Of a stretch of 64,000 nt of DNA, positions 42,178 through 57,019 are shown piece by piece. Each line of letters opens with the position of its first letter. The first letter of the stretch is position 1. The stretch lies in the NCBI RefSeq assembly GCF_026914265.1, contig NC_069131.1, positions 8,944,001-9,008,000 of the forward strand, read 5' to 3'. Under the pieces are notes generated by a model. That model was given only the letters and a program-made list of their open reading frames with translations. It searched no databases and was not told the DNA's origin. A program made the translations under genes and the position numbers. The DNA is from Mya arenaria. Its lineage: Eukaryota; Mollusca; Bivalvia; Myida; Myidae.

Positions 42178-42882
42178 ACAGCAAAAAGAGGCGTAATCGA
42201 TATTTCTTATGTTATTTGTTTGAATATTTATCTATTTGTTTTAAAGAGGGCGTAACCGGTATTTCTCGTGTTATTTCTTTGAATATTCATCTATTTGTTT
42301 AAAAAAAGGGCGTTATCGATATTTGTTATGTTATTTGTTTCAATAATTCATCTATTTGTTTGAAAAGAGGGCGTACCCGGTATTTCGCGTGTTATTTCTA
42401 TGAATATTCATCTATTTGTTTTAAAAAAGGGCGTTTTCGATATTTGTTATGTTATTTGTATGAATATTCATCTATTTGTTTTAAAAAACGGCGTTATCGA
42501 TATTTGTTATGTTATTTGTTTGAATATTCATCTGTTTGTTTGAAAAAAGAGCGAAACCAGTATTTCGCGTGTTATTTCTTTGAATATTCATCTGTTTGTT
42601 TTAAAAAAGGGCGTTATCGATATTTGTTATGTTATTTGTTTGAATATTCATCTATTTGTTTTAAAAAAGGGCGTTATCGATATTTGTTATGTTATTTGTT
42701 TGAATATTCATCTATTTGTTAAAAAAGGGAGCGTAACCGGTATTTCGCGTGTTATGTCTTTGAATATTCATCTATTTGTTTTAAAAAAGGGCGTTATCGA
42801 TACTTGTTATGTTATTTGTATGAATATTCATCTATTTCTTGTAAAAAAGGGGCGTTATCGATATCTGTTATGTTATTTGTTT
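42178..42882. repeat. 60-bp satellite, left part, about 12 units
   Basis: Units of exactly 60 bp end in gaatattcatctatttgttt and come in two types: A with GTTATCGATATTTGTTATG and B with GTAACCGGTATTTCGCGTG. Their order after the first units is close to B-A-A, a 180-bp higher-order repeat. Frames of 20-residue repeats (CFKKGRYRYLLCYLFEYSSI) are open by chance of composition. The array is interrupted by the foldback element at 42883 and resumes at 44268. Confidence 0.95.
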
Positions 42883-44267
42883 ATGTACGTGAAGTTAGCG
42901 GCCTAGCGGCCTAGCGGCCTAACGGCGTGAAGTTAGCGGCCAAGCGGCCTAGCGGCCTAGCGGCGTGAAGTTAGCGGCCTGGCGGCCTAGCGGCCTAGCG
43001 GCGTGAAGTTGGCGGCCTAGCGGCCTAGCGGCCTAGCGGCCTGGCGGCCTAATTATTTTTTCTATGTCCAAGCAATTGTTAATGCGTTTTTTTTTAAAAC
43101 AATGAGAGCATTTTAGGCCGCCAGGTCGCTAGGCCGCTAACTTCACGCCGCTAGGCCGCTAGGCCGCTGAAGTGCTCGATCAATTTTTTTTGAAAAAAAA
43201 ACAACAAAAAAAACGCTTTAGAGTGATAATTTGTGCATAAAAACAGCAAATACATCATTGTTTTAGAAGATCAGCCATGTTTAATGCTTTGAAATAGCTG
43301 ACTGCTCAATCGACTTTTTGAAAAAAAAAATATGTTGATTATCGCTAATAGCTTCAAAGTGTTAATTTGTGCATCCAAACAGTTAATATGTCATTGTTTT
43401 AGAAGAAAATGCATGTATACATGGTTTGAAATAGGAAACCATTTTAGGCCGCTAGGCCGCTAGGCCGCCAGGCCGCTAACTTCACGCCGCTAGGCCGCTA
43501 GGCCGCTAGGCCGCTGAATTGCTCGATCGACTTTTTTGGAAAAGAATTGAAAAACGCTTCAGAGTGATAATTTGTGCATAAAAACAGTAAATATATCATT
43601 GTTTTAGAAGAACAGGCATGTTTAATGCTTTGAAATAGCTGACTGCTTTATCGACACTTTTGAAAAAAAACTGTTGATAATCGCTAATAGCCGCTAGGCC
43701 GCTAGGCCGCCAGGCCGCTAACTTCACGCCGCTAGGCCGCTAGGCCGCTGAAGTGCTCGATGAACTTTTAAAAAAAAATAAAATAAAAAACGCTTTAGAG
43801 TGATAATTAGTGCATAAAACAGTAAATATATCATTGTTTTAGAAGATCAGGCATGTGTAATGCTTTGAAATAGCTGACTGCTTAATCGACGCTTTAAAAA
43901 AATGTTGATAATCGCTAATAGCTTCAACGTGTTAATTTGTGCATAAAAACAGCTAATATGTCATTGTTTTAGAAGAAAATGCATGTATTCATGCTTTGAA
44001 ATAGGATACCATTTTAGGCCGCTAGGCCGCTAGGCCGCCAGGCCGCCAACTTCACGCCGCTAGGCCGCTAGGCCGCTAGGCCGCTGAAGTGCTTGATCGA
44101 CTTTTTTGAAAAAAAGTTGAAAAACGCTTCAGAGTGATAAAGCCGCCAACTTCACGCCGCTAGGCCGCTAGGCCGCCAGGCCGCTAACTTCACGCCGCTA
44201 GGCCGCTAGGCCGCTTGGCCGCTAACTTCACGCCGCTAGGCCGCTAGGCCGCTAACTTCACGTACAT
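42883..44267. mobile_element. 1,385-bp foldback transposon with 9-bp target-site duplication
   Basis: It starts atgtacgtgaagttagcggc and ends with the reverse complement, gccgctaacttcacgtacat. The direct flanks TATTTGTTT (42874-42882 and 44268-44276) are a 9-bp target duplication, the size usual for Mutator-like elements. The long ends consist of tandem GCGGCCTA and GGCGTGAAGTTA units. The interior holds several partial copies of a module with agagtgataatttgtgcata and AAAACAGTAAATATATCATTG, separated by further TAGGCCGC blocks. No coding capacity is seen, so it would depend on a transposase from elsewhere. Confidence 0.85.
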
Positions 44268-44420
44268 TATTTGTTTGAATATTCATCTATTTGTTAGAAA
44301 AGGGAGCGTAACCGCTATTTCGCGTGTTTTGTTTTTGTTTGAATATTCATCTATTATTTTGTTTAAAAGGGGCGCAACCGGTATCTCTTATATTTTTGTT
44401 TGTATAGTAATCTATTTGTA
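44268..44420. repeat. 60-bp satellite, right part
   Basis: The same unit as 42178-42882 continues for two to three more degenerate units after the foldback insertion. Confidence 0.85.
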
Positions 44421-44466
44421 CCATTGACGCCATCAGAGAAAATTTAACTTATCGAGTTACATAATT

Positions 44467-45398
44467 ATATTAACGTCCACAGAGAGGCAGTTCGCCTTGT
44501 GGCGCTATGTCAGTGGCAATGCATGTTACACAGCGAGGCAGTTAGCCATGTGGCGCTATGTCAGTGTCAATGCATGTTACATATATTAACGTCCACAGCG
44601 AGGCAGTTAGCCATGTGGCGCTATGTCAGTGTCAATGCATGTTACATATATTAACGTCCACAGCGAGGCAGTTAGCCATGTGGCGCTATATCAGTGGCAA
44701 TGCATGTTACCTATATTAACGTCCACAGCGAGGCAGTTCGCCCTGTGGCGCTATGTCAGTGGCAGCGCATGTTACATATATTAACGTCCACAGCGAAGCA
44801 GTTCGCACTCTGGCGCTATGTCAGTGGCAATGCATGTTATATATATTAACGTCCACAGCGAGGCAATTCGCCCTGTGGCGCTATGTCAGTGGCAACGCAT
44901 GTTACATATATTAACGTCCACAGCGAAGCAGTTCGCACTCTGGCGCTATGTCAGTGGCAACGCATGTTACCTATATTAACGTCCACAGCGAGGCAGTTCG
45001 CCCTGTGGCGCTATGTCAGTGGCAACGCATGTTACATATATTAACGTCTACAGCGAAGCAGTTTGCCCTGTGACGCTATGTCAGTGGCAACGCATGTTAT
45101 ATATATTAACGTCCACAGCGAGGCAATTCGCCCTGTGGCGCTATGTCAGTGGCAACGCATGTTACATATATTAACGTCCACAGCGAGGCAGTTCGCCCTG
45201 TGGCGCTATGTCAGTGGCAACGCATGTTATATATATTAACGTCCACAGCGAGGCAGTTTGCCCTGTGACGCTATGTCAGTGGCAACGCATGTTATATATA
45301 TTAACGTCCACAGCGAGGCAGTTTGCCCTGTGACGCTATGTCAGTGGCAATGCATGTTATATATATTAACGTCCACAGCGAGGCAATTCGCCCTGTGA
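44467..45398. repeat. 65-bp satellite array, left of gene copy C, about 14 units
   Basis: The unit is tatattaacgtccacagcga, then GGCAGTTCGCCCTGTGGCGC, then TATGTCAGTGGCAATGCATGTTACA. It stops abruptly at CCCTGTG and is followed by about 290 bp of unrelated AT-rich DNA (45399-45690), then by the word gagcatttctcatcacgtg that directly joins the right-hand array to its decamer array at 50348. Confidence 0.95.
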
Positions 45399-45708
45399 AA
45401 TAAAAAAAAGTTGTAAAAACGTTCAATCTGTGAGTGTGTAAATTTCACTTAAAACAAAAAGACAACAAAATAAAATTAAACGTTAGCTTATCCGGCCACA
45501 ATCATGGATTTTGTCTATATACACCATACTTAACCCATTGGACGTATGTCCCCATTATATATTCTTTCTACTCGTTTTCGTTATTAATATAATTAAGAAC
45601 TTAAAGAACTGATTACATTCCTGACCGTCTTTCAAAACACGTTAATTCCGTTTGGAAATGATTTAATTTGAGTAAAACGCAAATGTGGCTAAGTGAGCAT
45701 TTCTCATC

Positions 45709-46205
45709 ACGTGTAATGTATGTGTAATGTATGTGTAAAGTATGTGTTATGTATGTGTAATGTATGTGTAATGTATGTGTTATGTATGTGTAAAGCATGT
45801 GTTAAGTATGTGTTATGTATGTGTTAAGTATGTGTTATGTATGTGTTATGTATGTTAAAAGTATGTGTTATATATGTGTAATGAATATGTAAAGTATGTG
45901 TTATGTATTTGTGATGTATGTGTTGTGTATGTGTTATGTATGTGTAATATATGTTAAGTATGTGTAATGTGTGTGTAATGTATGTGTAATGTATGTGTTA
46001 TGTATGTGTACTGTATGTGTAAAGTATGTGTTATGTATGTGTAATGTATGTGCATTGCACGTGTAATGTAACGGTAAAGTATGGGTAATGTATGTGTAAA
46101 GTTTGTGTAAAGTTTGTGTAATGTGTGTGTAATGCGTGTGTAAAGTATGCGCAATGTATGCGTAATGTATGTGTTATATATATGTATGTAATATATGTGT
46201 AATGT
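45709..46205. repeat. Decamer repeat (ATGTATGTGT)n, left array
   Basis: About 50 units of ATGTATGTGT and variants such as AAAGTATGTGTT. Minus-strand frames read as repeats of THTLHIHYTYI; they are composition artefacts. Confidence 0.93.
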
Positions 46206-46459
46206 TTGTTAACATCACCAATAATGCAGTGACTGAAAATTTCATTTAATACAACACAAGTTGGATCAATACTATGTTGGTTGCCTTCTTCGTATATTTT
46301 ATGCAGCAATTCATTATTTCTATTGATATTGTTTACACTTACAAAACAAAATCCTATTAATTGGATCGCCCAATGGACTGTTTTTTTCTTAATTATCTTA
46401 ATTATTATGCAATTACAACGAATGCTATTTATATAAAATATTCATTTATAGTTTACAAT

Positions 46460-48494
<2,035 letters not shown>

Positions 48495-48544
48495 TGCCTT
48501 TTGAAATTGTCCGCACAGAATGAGCCAACCCCGTTCTCAAATTG

Positions 48545-48553
48545 CTTTATATA
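48545..48553 (-). promoter_or_regulatory. TATA box of peptide gene copy C
   Basis: Minus-strand TATATAAAG lies about 50 nt upstream of the start codon. The block TTGGCTCATTC follows at the same distance as in copies A and B. Confidence 0.6.
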
Positions 48554-48757
48554 CAATTTGATAACCTAAAATTAGACGTAAATGGAATTAGTGATCCATT
48601 ATGATTGATGTTCAAAATCGAGATGTGGAAAGCAGATACATGTTGTTTATTGAGGTCAATTTAAAGTATGGCGCATTTACACTGCCCACACACTATTTTC
48701 AATGCGACCTGCCTTTTAAACTTACAAACCTAACAACAACACGTGGGCGATTAGGGA

Positions 48758-48882
<125 letters not shown>

Positions 48883-49041
48883 GATGCAACATAAGATATA
48901 CTTTTGTCTTAAATTTTGCTAAATCAACCAATTCAAACATACTTTTTAAGGACTCATTCATTATGAGGCGACTAAGTGGCCACAAAAGAAGACACCACGG
49001 ACAACAACAACTATGTAAGACAAAAAAACATTAATAGTATT

Positions 49042-50359
49042 GTCAGTGGCAATGGATGTTACATATATTAACGTCCACAGCGAGGCAGTTCGCATTGTGG
49101 CGTTAGTGGCAATGCATGTTACCTATATTAACGTCCACAGCGAGGCAGTTCGCATTGTGGCGCTTAGTCAGTGGCAATGCATGTTACATATATTAACGTC
49201 CACAGCGAGGCAGTTCGCATTGTGGCGCTTAGTCAGTGGCAATGCATGTAACCTATATTAACGTCCACAGCGAGGCAGTTCGCCCTGTGGCGCTATGTCA
49301 GTGGCAATGCATGTTACCTATATTAACGGCCACAGCGAGGCAGTAAGCATATATTAACGTCCACAGCGAAGCAGTTCGCCCTGTGGCACTATGTCAGTGG
49401 CAAAGCATGTTACCTATATCAACGTCCACTGCGGGGTTGTTCGCCCTGTGGCGCTATGTCAGTGGCAATGCATGCTACCTATATTAACGTCCACAGCGAG
49501 GCAGTTCGCATTGTGGCGCTATGTCAGGGACAATGCATGTTATCTATATTAACGTCCACAGCGAGGCAGTTCGCATTGTGGCTCTATGTCAGTGGCAATG
49601 CATGTTACCTATATTAACGTCCACAGCGAGGCAGTTCGCCCTGTGGCGCTATGTCAGTGGCAATGCATGTTACCTATATTAACGTCCACAGCGAGGCAGT
49701 TCGCCCTGTGGCGCTATGTCAGTGGCAATGCATGTTACCTATATTAACGTCCACAGCGAGGCAGTTCGCCCTGTGGCGCTAGTGGCAATGCATGTTACCT
49801 ATATTAACGTCCTCACCGAGGCAGTTCTCATTGTGGCGCTATGTCAGTGGCAATGCATGTTACCTATATTAACGTCCACAGCGAGGCAGTTCGCATTGTG
49901 GCTCTATGTCAGTGGCAATGCATGTTACCTATATTAACGTCCACAGCGAGGCAGTTCGCCCTGTGGCGCTATGTCAGTGGCAATGCATGTTACCTATATT
50001 AACGTCCACAGCGAGGCAGTTCGCCCTGTGGCGCTAGTGGCAATGCATGTTACCTATATTAACGTCCACAGCGAGGCAGTTCGCATTGTGGCGCTATGTC
50101 AGTGGCAATGCATGTTACCTATATTAACGTCCACCATGAGGCAGTTCGCATTGTGGCGCTTAGTCAGTGGCAATGCATGTTACCTATATTAACGTCCACA
50201 GCGAGGCAGTTTGCATTGTGGCGCTTTGTCAGTGGCAATGCATGTTACATATATTAACGTCCACAGCGAGGCAGTTCGCCCTGTGGCGCTTAGTCAGTGG
50301 CAATGCATGCTACTTATATTAACGTCCACAGCGAGGCAGTTCGCCCTGTGGCGCTATGA
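49042..50359. repeat. 65-bp satellite array, right of gene copy C, about 20 units
   Basis: Same unit and orientation as 44467-45398. Several units are shortened (GTGGCGTTAGTGGC, GCGCTAGTGGC), and one near 49340 is fused across a deletion. It ends at GGCGCTAT and joins gagcatttctcatcacgtg directly. Confidence 0.95.
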
Positions 50360-50665
50360 GCATTTCTCATCACGTGTAATGTATGTGCTATCTATGTGCA
50401 ATGTATGGCTAAAGCATGTGTTATGTATGTGTAATGAATGAGTTATGTATGCGTAATTTATGTGTAATATGTGTGTTAAGTATGTGTTATGTGTGTGAAA
50501 TGTATGTGTCAAGTATGTGTTTTGTCTGTGTTATGTATGGGTAAAGTATGTGTAATGCATGTGTAAAGTATGTGTAATGTTTGTGTAAAGTATGTGCAAT
50601 ATATGTGTAAAGTATGTGTAATATATGTGTAATGTATGTGTTATATATGTGTAATATATGTTTAT
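50360..50665. repeat. Decamer repeat (ATGTATGTGT)n, right array
   Basis: Same decamer as 45709-46205, reached through the same linker gagcatttctcatcacgtg. The two composites (65-bp array, linker, decamer array) are in the same orientation. Confidence 0.92.
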
Positions 50666-51100
50666 AGGTATATAAGCTAAAAAGTTATATTCAGCAAAAA
50701 ACCCAATAAGTACCACAGCTGTAGTTTTACCAACGGTATACGTTTTGTAAAGTGTTTTTTTTTCTTATTTAAAAAAGCTTAACGTACAGCGAGAGTAACG
50801 AACCGGACAATTTGAGAGTGTTTATGCTGTGTTCCGAAAAGATTAAGCTCGACAAGTAAGGTAAAATCCGGGTTCATTATTTATACAATATTCTTTAATG
50901 TTCAAATTAAATCAGATTGCTTCCCATGAATTCACCTTGTTTTTCACAAAATTTAAACTACTATCAGAGCATGTTAAAGTTGATATTAGAACATGTAATT
51001 AATTAGCATAATTCAATGAAATGCCACTTTAATAGAAACAACTGTTTTGCAAATATTACTGATTTTGCCATTCTTCATATCAATACAGAGTGGTTGATTG

Positions 51101-51290
51101 TGAGCGGATCCGTGGTCTAGTGGTAACACACATGACTGTTAATTCAGGGATCCTGCAAGTTCGATTCCCCGCCTCACCACTTAAAAATACTAATCGTCTT
51201 CCGGGAGGGACGGTAATTGGGGGTCCCGTGTGACAGTGCTATACACTGGTGCACGTTAAAAAAAAAAACAGGATAGCTGTAACCAGGGTA
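51101..51290 (+). mobile_element. SINE with tRNA-derived head and a conserved central domain
   Basis: Box A TGGTCTAGTGGT at 51113 and box B AGTTCGATTCC at 51158 form a tRNA-like head with an Asn-like GTT loop, but its T and acceptor stems do not pair well. Next comes cttccgggagggacggtaat, then GGGGTCCCGTGTGACAG and GTGCACGTTAAA. I recall this as resembling the deeply conserved invertebrate SINE core known as Nin-DC; that attribution is from memory. Confidence 0.65.
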
Positions 51291-51370
51291 ACATTCTGTT
51301 TGTGTACTATGCTCCAAAACCTAAAATGACTAACAATCTTATTGGAGCACTCGCCGAATGGGCAAGGCTT

Positions 51371-51380
51371 ACACACACGC

Positions 51381-51430
<50 letters not shown>
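51371..51430. repeat. (CA)n microsatellite
   Basis: About 60 bp of CA with two early CG variants. Confidence 0.95.
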
Positions 51431-51433
<3 letters not shown>

Positions 51434-51588
51434 ATTGTATCATAGGCGACGTGTAGCCTAGGCGCACCTTGTGCCATTCGTGTGATGATATGGTTTTCGG
51501 TAGCTTTCGTCTTAGCAAACGAATGTTAAATTTTGTTGTTAAGAGTAAAGGAAACACGAGTTGTGCGAAAAGCTGAAGCTCAAGGCTT

Positions 51589-51645
51589 AGATCAACCTTA
51601 ATATGTGAGATCAACCTTAATAAGTGAGATCAACCTTAATAAGTG
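51589..51645. repeat. 21-bp tandem repeat, three units
   Basis: The unit gatcaaccttaataagtga is repeated three times with one variant (TATGTGA). Confidence 0.85.
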
Positions 51646-54223
51646 AGTGTTTGGTTCGAACTTCGGATGAGATGTCGAATCATTCCGGTTTTATTTTACA
51701 AAACAAAGGCTTCGTTGCCCACGTGAAAACATTTTCTATTTTGGCCGAACTTGAAGCCTTTCATTGAAAATTGTATACATTAAATCATTAACCATAACAA
51801 TCCGTTCATGTGTCAAGTCCCATCACTCGGATTAAACAATTTGACAAGGTATGCCCCATTCTTCGAAAAGCTGACGAGCTTTTTAAATCGCTTGCGGTAC
51901 TTTAGTATTTACACTTTTCACTCATGCTTGATCAAGAACGCATGCATTAAGCAGTGTCATTTAATTGCTTTCATCACTTAAGAGACTTATATCATTTTCC
52001 TTGCATCTCTTTGCTGTTCACTCGAGCATTGTTAATGCGAAGGTTTAAAATAAATAAACAAGTTTGCTTTATTTAAGATACCCGGATTTCGCTAAATGTA
52101 GAGAATAAAATTAAAACCTAATCAACAGTGATCTTAATAGAGCTAAAAAAAAATATGAGCACTTAAAGGTTCGTATTGATCAAATTGTACGAAGCAGAAA
52201 CACATACTGTTTAAAAGGTAGGACACCATTTTAATGGAAAATTAGTATTGAAAAATAACAACAAATTAGAAGTAAATTGATTGTGACGCCGACGGTTACT
52301 TACCAAAACGTTCATGGATGGCCGGCATTACATTAACTTAACATTGACAAGAGCGCCAACCAAGCATTAGCTTTTCATCAATGCGTTCCGGGTTTTTTCG
52401 TCTAAGCGTTCTTAAATTGGTTTGATCACTGGACAATCAGGATTTTGATGGTATTTCGGTATTCTCCCTAACACAAAACTACAAACACAACGTTTACAAT
52501 GAAGTACAGTTTCAGCAACGGTATAGGAAAACAATACGACCCAATAGGCGATATCGTAATTACATACTTGAGTTTATTTTGACTCTAAAATAACTTAATT
52601 ATTTGGATGAACGTTACTGCTTTTTCTTCCCCGATTTGTTTTGTTTTTATTTTTATTTTGGGACTACTTTTTTGTAGAGTAACAAGTTTTGATTGGTTAA
52701 AATTGTTGTTTTTATTTTTGACGCGAACTCAAATTTTCTTCATTATTTTTTCTTTACATATCTTCATTATGTATTCTGCTAAATGTTAATGTTGATTATT
52801 GTATTTGTGATTCTGTGTAATGAATTAATCTTGAATAATATTTCCATTAACTTGTCTAACTTGTTTTCTTTATAATATAAGTGATTACATATAAGCATGT
52901 TCGTTGAAAGCCGGCATAGTCACCTAGTCAATATAAATATACGCACGGAGTCCTTATACAATGTTTAACTGGTAGCGTCCTAGGCATTGTACAAGATACA
53001 GAAATCTTTATTCAAAGTCGGATATATGATAACAAGAAACATTAGGTTAATGAGCTATTTTCCGACATGAATAACAAACATACATAATGTAACACAACTT
53101 AACAATGGACTGGTGACCTGAAAATAAAAGTATTTAGTTTTATATAGGAGAATATACAGAGGCAGTTTCTTTTAAACAATTACAAAAAGTACGATGTATT
53201 AGAGCATTTTAAACAATGATGACATCAACTTGTATTCCCGGCTGTACGGCCAGTCCACACGCGCACAGGTCCGCAAGTAAACATACCACTGTAGAATAGT
53301 TTGTTCATCGTCCGCCATTCAATCAATGGTGAATGTTGCGCAGCGGGTCTCAACATACCCTTAACAAAAACATAAGCAAACACACACTGCTTATGAGACT
53401 CGTTTATTTTGGGCAACAACAGATACATGGGGGTGACAACAAAACAGTAGCAAAACAAATGCTTGAAAAAACATGCATACACATATCCGACTGTCAAATA
53501 TTCCGATCAACTATTATAAATAATAATCACCCCCAAACTGAGCATGTCACGATTTTATCAGAATAAAAAAAACATGGTTAAATAAACTTACGCCATGCAT
53601 TGTTTAGTGATAAGATCGAATATGTATCTCTGGATTACTAGCCGCCCAGGTAAAACCCCGTTTTTGTTTTTTAAATGGACGAGGAAACCTGTGTTCGTAA
53701 CAATGCGCGAAACAATTAATGTTTCTTAGACTAACCCTCCAAATATCAGATAACGCACATATCTCAACATGCTCCATTTTACAAATACAAATATGATTTT
53801 ATCATCTATATAATTCTCCTTCTCGCCTATATTTTACAATAATATGAATTTGAATGTTTTAAAAACTTGATGTTCCCAAGACGAATGTCTCCGTAGAAAT
53901 GACACGCAAACACCCTTTCCCACCTTTCAATTATAGCTATCACGTGACTAAAACTGCCCAAACCAGTTTTGAAATGGCCACGTTGAGACAAAGGTTCTCC
54001 CCGATACGATGTAACGTGGAGAACTTTATTTCTTTGCTATTGGTCTCAATATCTGAGTCTATTCAAGGTCAAATTTGATACAACATAACTTAATAGAAAA
54101 AGATACTTACATTTTGTTTCATTTTTATCAGCTTTAGATTCTGTTGTTCTTATCAAATACATACTGTATGCTTGAAAGCTTTTTATAATAAAATAAGACG
54201 ATGTATTATCATGATTAAAGTTA
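51646..54223. other. Intergenic, nothing recognised
   Basis: AT-rich sequence with scattered short frames. None has a domain, a signal peptide with downstream exons, or an RNA-gene promoter that I can support. Confidence 0.45.
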
Positions 54224-57018
54224 ACTTCCGTCATCTGTATATACATCACTACCGTCATCAGTACACACGTCACTACCGTCATCAGTATACACGTCACTAC
54301 CGTAATCAGTACACACGTCACTACCGTCATCAGTACATACGTCACTACCGTCATCAGTACACACGTCACTACCCCCATCAGTACACACGTCACTACAGCC
54401 ATCAGTACACACATCACTTACCGCCATCAGTACACACGTCACTACCGTCATCAGTACACACGTCACTACCGCAATCAGTATACACGTCACTATCGCCATT
54501 AGTACACACATCACTTACCGTCATCAGTACGCACGTCACTTACCGTCATCAGTACACACGTCACTATCGCCATCAGTACACACGTCACTACCGTCATCAG
54601 CATACACGTAACTAACGCCATCAGTACACACGTCACTATCGCCATCAGTACACACGTCACTACCGTCATCAGCATACATGTAACTAACGCCATCAGTATA
54701 CACGTCACTACCGTCATCAGTATACACGTCATTTACCGTCATCAGTATACACGTCACTAACGTCATCAGTATACACGTCACTACCGTCATCAGTACACAC
54801 GTCACTTACCGTCATCAGTACACTTGTCACTACCGTCATCAGTACACACGTCACTACCGTCATTAGTAAACACGTCACTACCGTCACCAGTACACACGTC
54901 ACTACGTTCATCAGTACACACGTCACAACAGTCATCAGTATTCACGTCACTTCCGTCATCAGTACACACGTCTCTACCGTCATCAGCATACACGTAACTA
55001 ACGCCATCAGTACACACGTCACTATCGCCATCAGTATCGCCATCAGTATACACGCCATCCGTCATCAGTATAAACGTAACTAACGCCATCAGTATACACG
55101 TCACAATCGCCATCAGTATACACGTCATTTACCGTCATCAGTATACACGTCACTACCGTCATCAGAACACACGTCACTACCGTCATCAGAACACACGTCA
55201 CTTAACGTCATCAGTACATACGTCACAACCGTCATCAGTTCACACGTCACTACCGACATCAGTACACACGTCAATACCGTCACCAGTTCACAGGTCACTA
55301 CGTTCATCAGTACACACATCACTACCATCATCAGTATACACGTCACTTCCGTCATCAGTATACACGTCACTACCGTCATCAGTACACACGTCACTACCGT
55401 CATTAGTATACACGTCAGTGCCGTCATTAGTATACACGTCACTACCGTCATCAGTATACACGTCACTACCATCATCAGTACACACGTCACTACCGTCATC
55501 AGTATACACGTCACTACCGTCATCAGTACGTCACTACCGCTATCAATATACACGTCACTACCGCAATCATTACGTCTCTACCGCCATCAATATACACGTC
55601 ACTACCGTCATCAGTACGTCACTACCGTCATCAGTACACACGTCACTACCGCCATCAGTACACACGTCACTACAGTCATCAGTATAAACGTCACTACTGT
55701 CATCAGTATACACGTCATTACAGTCATCAGTATACACGTCACTACAGTCATCAGTATACACGTCACTACCGCCATCAGTACACACGTCACTACAGTCATC
55801 AGTATACACGTCACAACCGTCATCAGTACACATGTCACTACCGCCATCAGTATACATGTCACTACCGCCATCGGTATACACGCCACTACCGTCATTAGTA
55901 CACACGTCACTACCGTCATCAGAACGCACGTCACTTCCGTCATCAGTACACACGTCACTACCGTCAGTAGTATTTACGTCAGTGACGTCATTAGTAAAGA
56001 CGTCACTACCATCATCAGTACACACGTCACTACCGTCATCAATACACACGTCACTACCGCCATCAGTACACACGTCAAGTCAAGTCAAGTCAAGTCAATA
56101 TTTATTTATTGTCGGGTACTATCATCAACAGTTTAACATAAGCTATGAATAGCGGTCATCAGTACACACGTCACTACCGTCATTAGTATTTACATCAGTG
56201 ACGTCATTAGTAAAGACGTCACTACCATCATCAGTACACACGTCACTACCGTCATCAGTACACACGTCACTACCGCCATCAGTACACACGTCAAGTCAAG
56301 TCAAGTCAAGTCAATATTTATTTATTGTCGGGTACTATCATCAACAGTTTAACATAAGCTATGAAAAGCGGTCATTAGTACACACGTCACTTACCGTCGT
56401 CAGTACACACGTCACTACCGTCACCAGTACACACGTCACTTACCGTCATCAGTACACACGTCACTACCGTCATCAGTACACAAGTCACTACCGTCATCAG
56501 TACACACGTCACTACCGTCATCAGTACACACGTCACTTACCGTCATCAGTACACACGTCACTACCGTCATCAGTACACACGTCACTACCGTCATCAGTAC
56601 ACACGTCACTACCGCCATCAGTACACACGTCACTACGGCCATCAGTACACACGTCACTACCGCCATCAGTACACACGTCACTTACCGTCACCAGTATACA
56701 CGCCTTTGCCGTCATCAGTAAACTCGTCACTACCGTCATCAGTACACACGTCATTAACGTCATCAGTATACACGCCACTACCGTCATCAGTACATACGTC
56801 ACTACCGCAATCAGTACACACGTCACTACAGTCATCAGTATACACGTCACTACCGTCACCAGTATACACGCCACTACCGTCATCAGTATACACGTCACTA
56901 CCGTCATCAGTACACACGTCACTACCGTCATCAGTACACACGTCACTACCGTCATCAGTACACACGTCACTACTGCCATCAGTATACACGTCACTTCCGT
57001 CATCAGTATACACGTCAC
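54224..57018. repeat. 24-bp satellite array, about 115 units, with an internal 216-bp duplication
   Basis: The unit is accgtcatcagtacacacgt then CACT, occasionally 25 bp with an extra T (CACTTACC). Frames of eight-residue repeats (TSLPSSVH, HQYTRHYR on plus; DGSDVCTD, MTVVTCVL on minus) run through it in pieces. Two copies of a non-satellite insert (AAGTCAAGTCAAGTCAA, then tatttatttattgtcgggta) lie at about 56076-56153 and 56292-56369, inside a duplicated block of nine units (216 bp). Confidence 0.96.
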
Positions 57019-57019
57019 A

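Noticed and set aside
42360..42906. Frames with 20-residue repeats such as CFKKGRYRYLLCYLFEYSSI
   Set aside because: They follow the 60-bp satellite, are open in more than one frame, and have no start, signal or splice context.
45380..45420. Acceptor-like TTTTTTTTATTTCACAG on the minus strand as start of copy C exon 4
   Set aside because: The pyrimidine tract is strong, but the downstream sequence is the 65-bp satellite and gives no basic peptide in the required phase.
46031..46309. Candidate exon 4 for copy C (acceptor TTTTCAG at about 46300, His/Tyr/Thr-rich frame)
   Set aside because: The phase would fit, but after about nine codons the frame is only decamer-repeat translation, it is not cationic, and the pyrimidine tract is weak.
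51101..51180. Functional tRNA-Asn gene
   Set aside because: A and B boxes and a GTT loop are present, but T and acceptor stems do not pair, and a SINE body follows.
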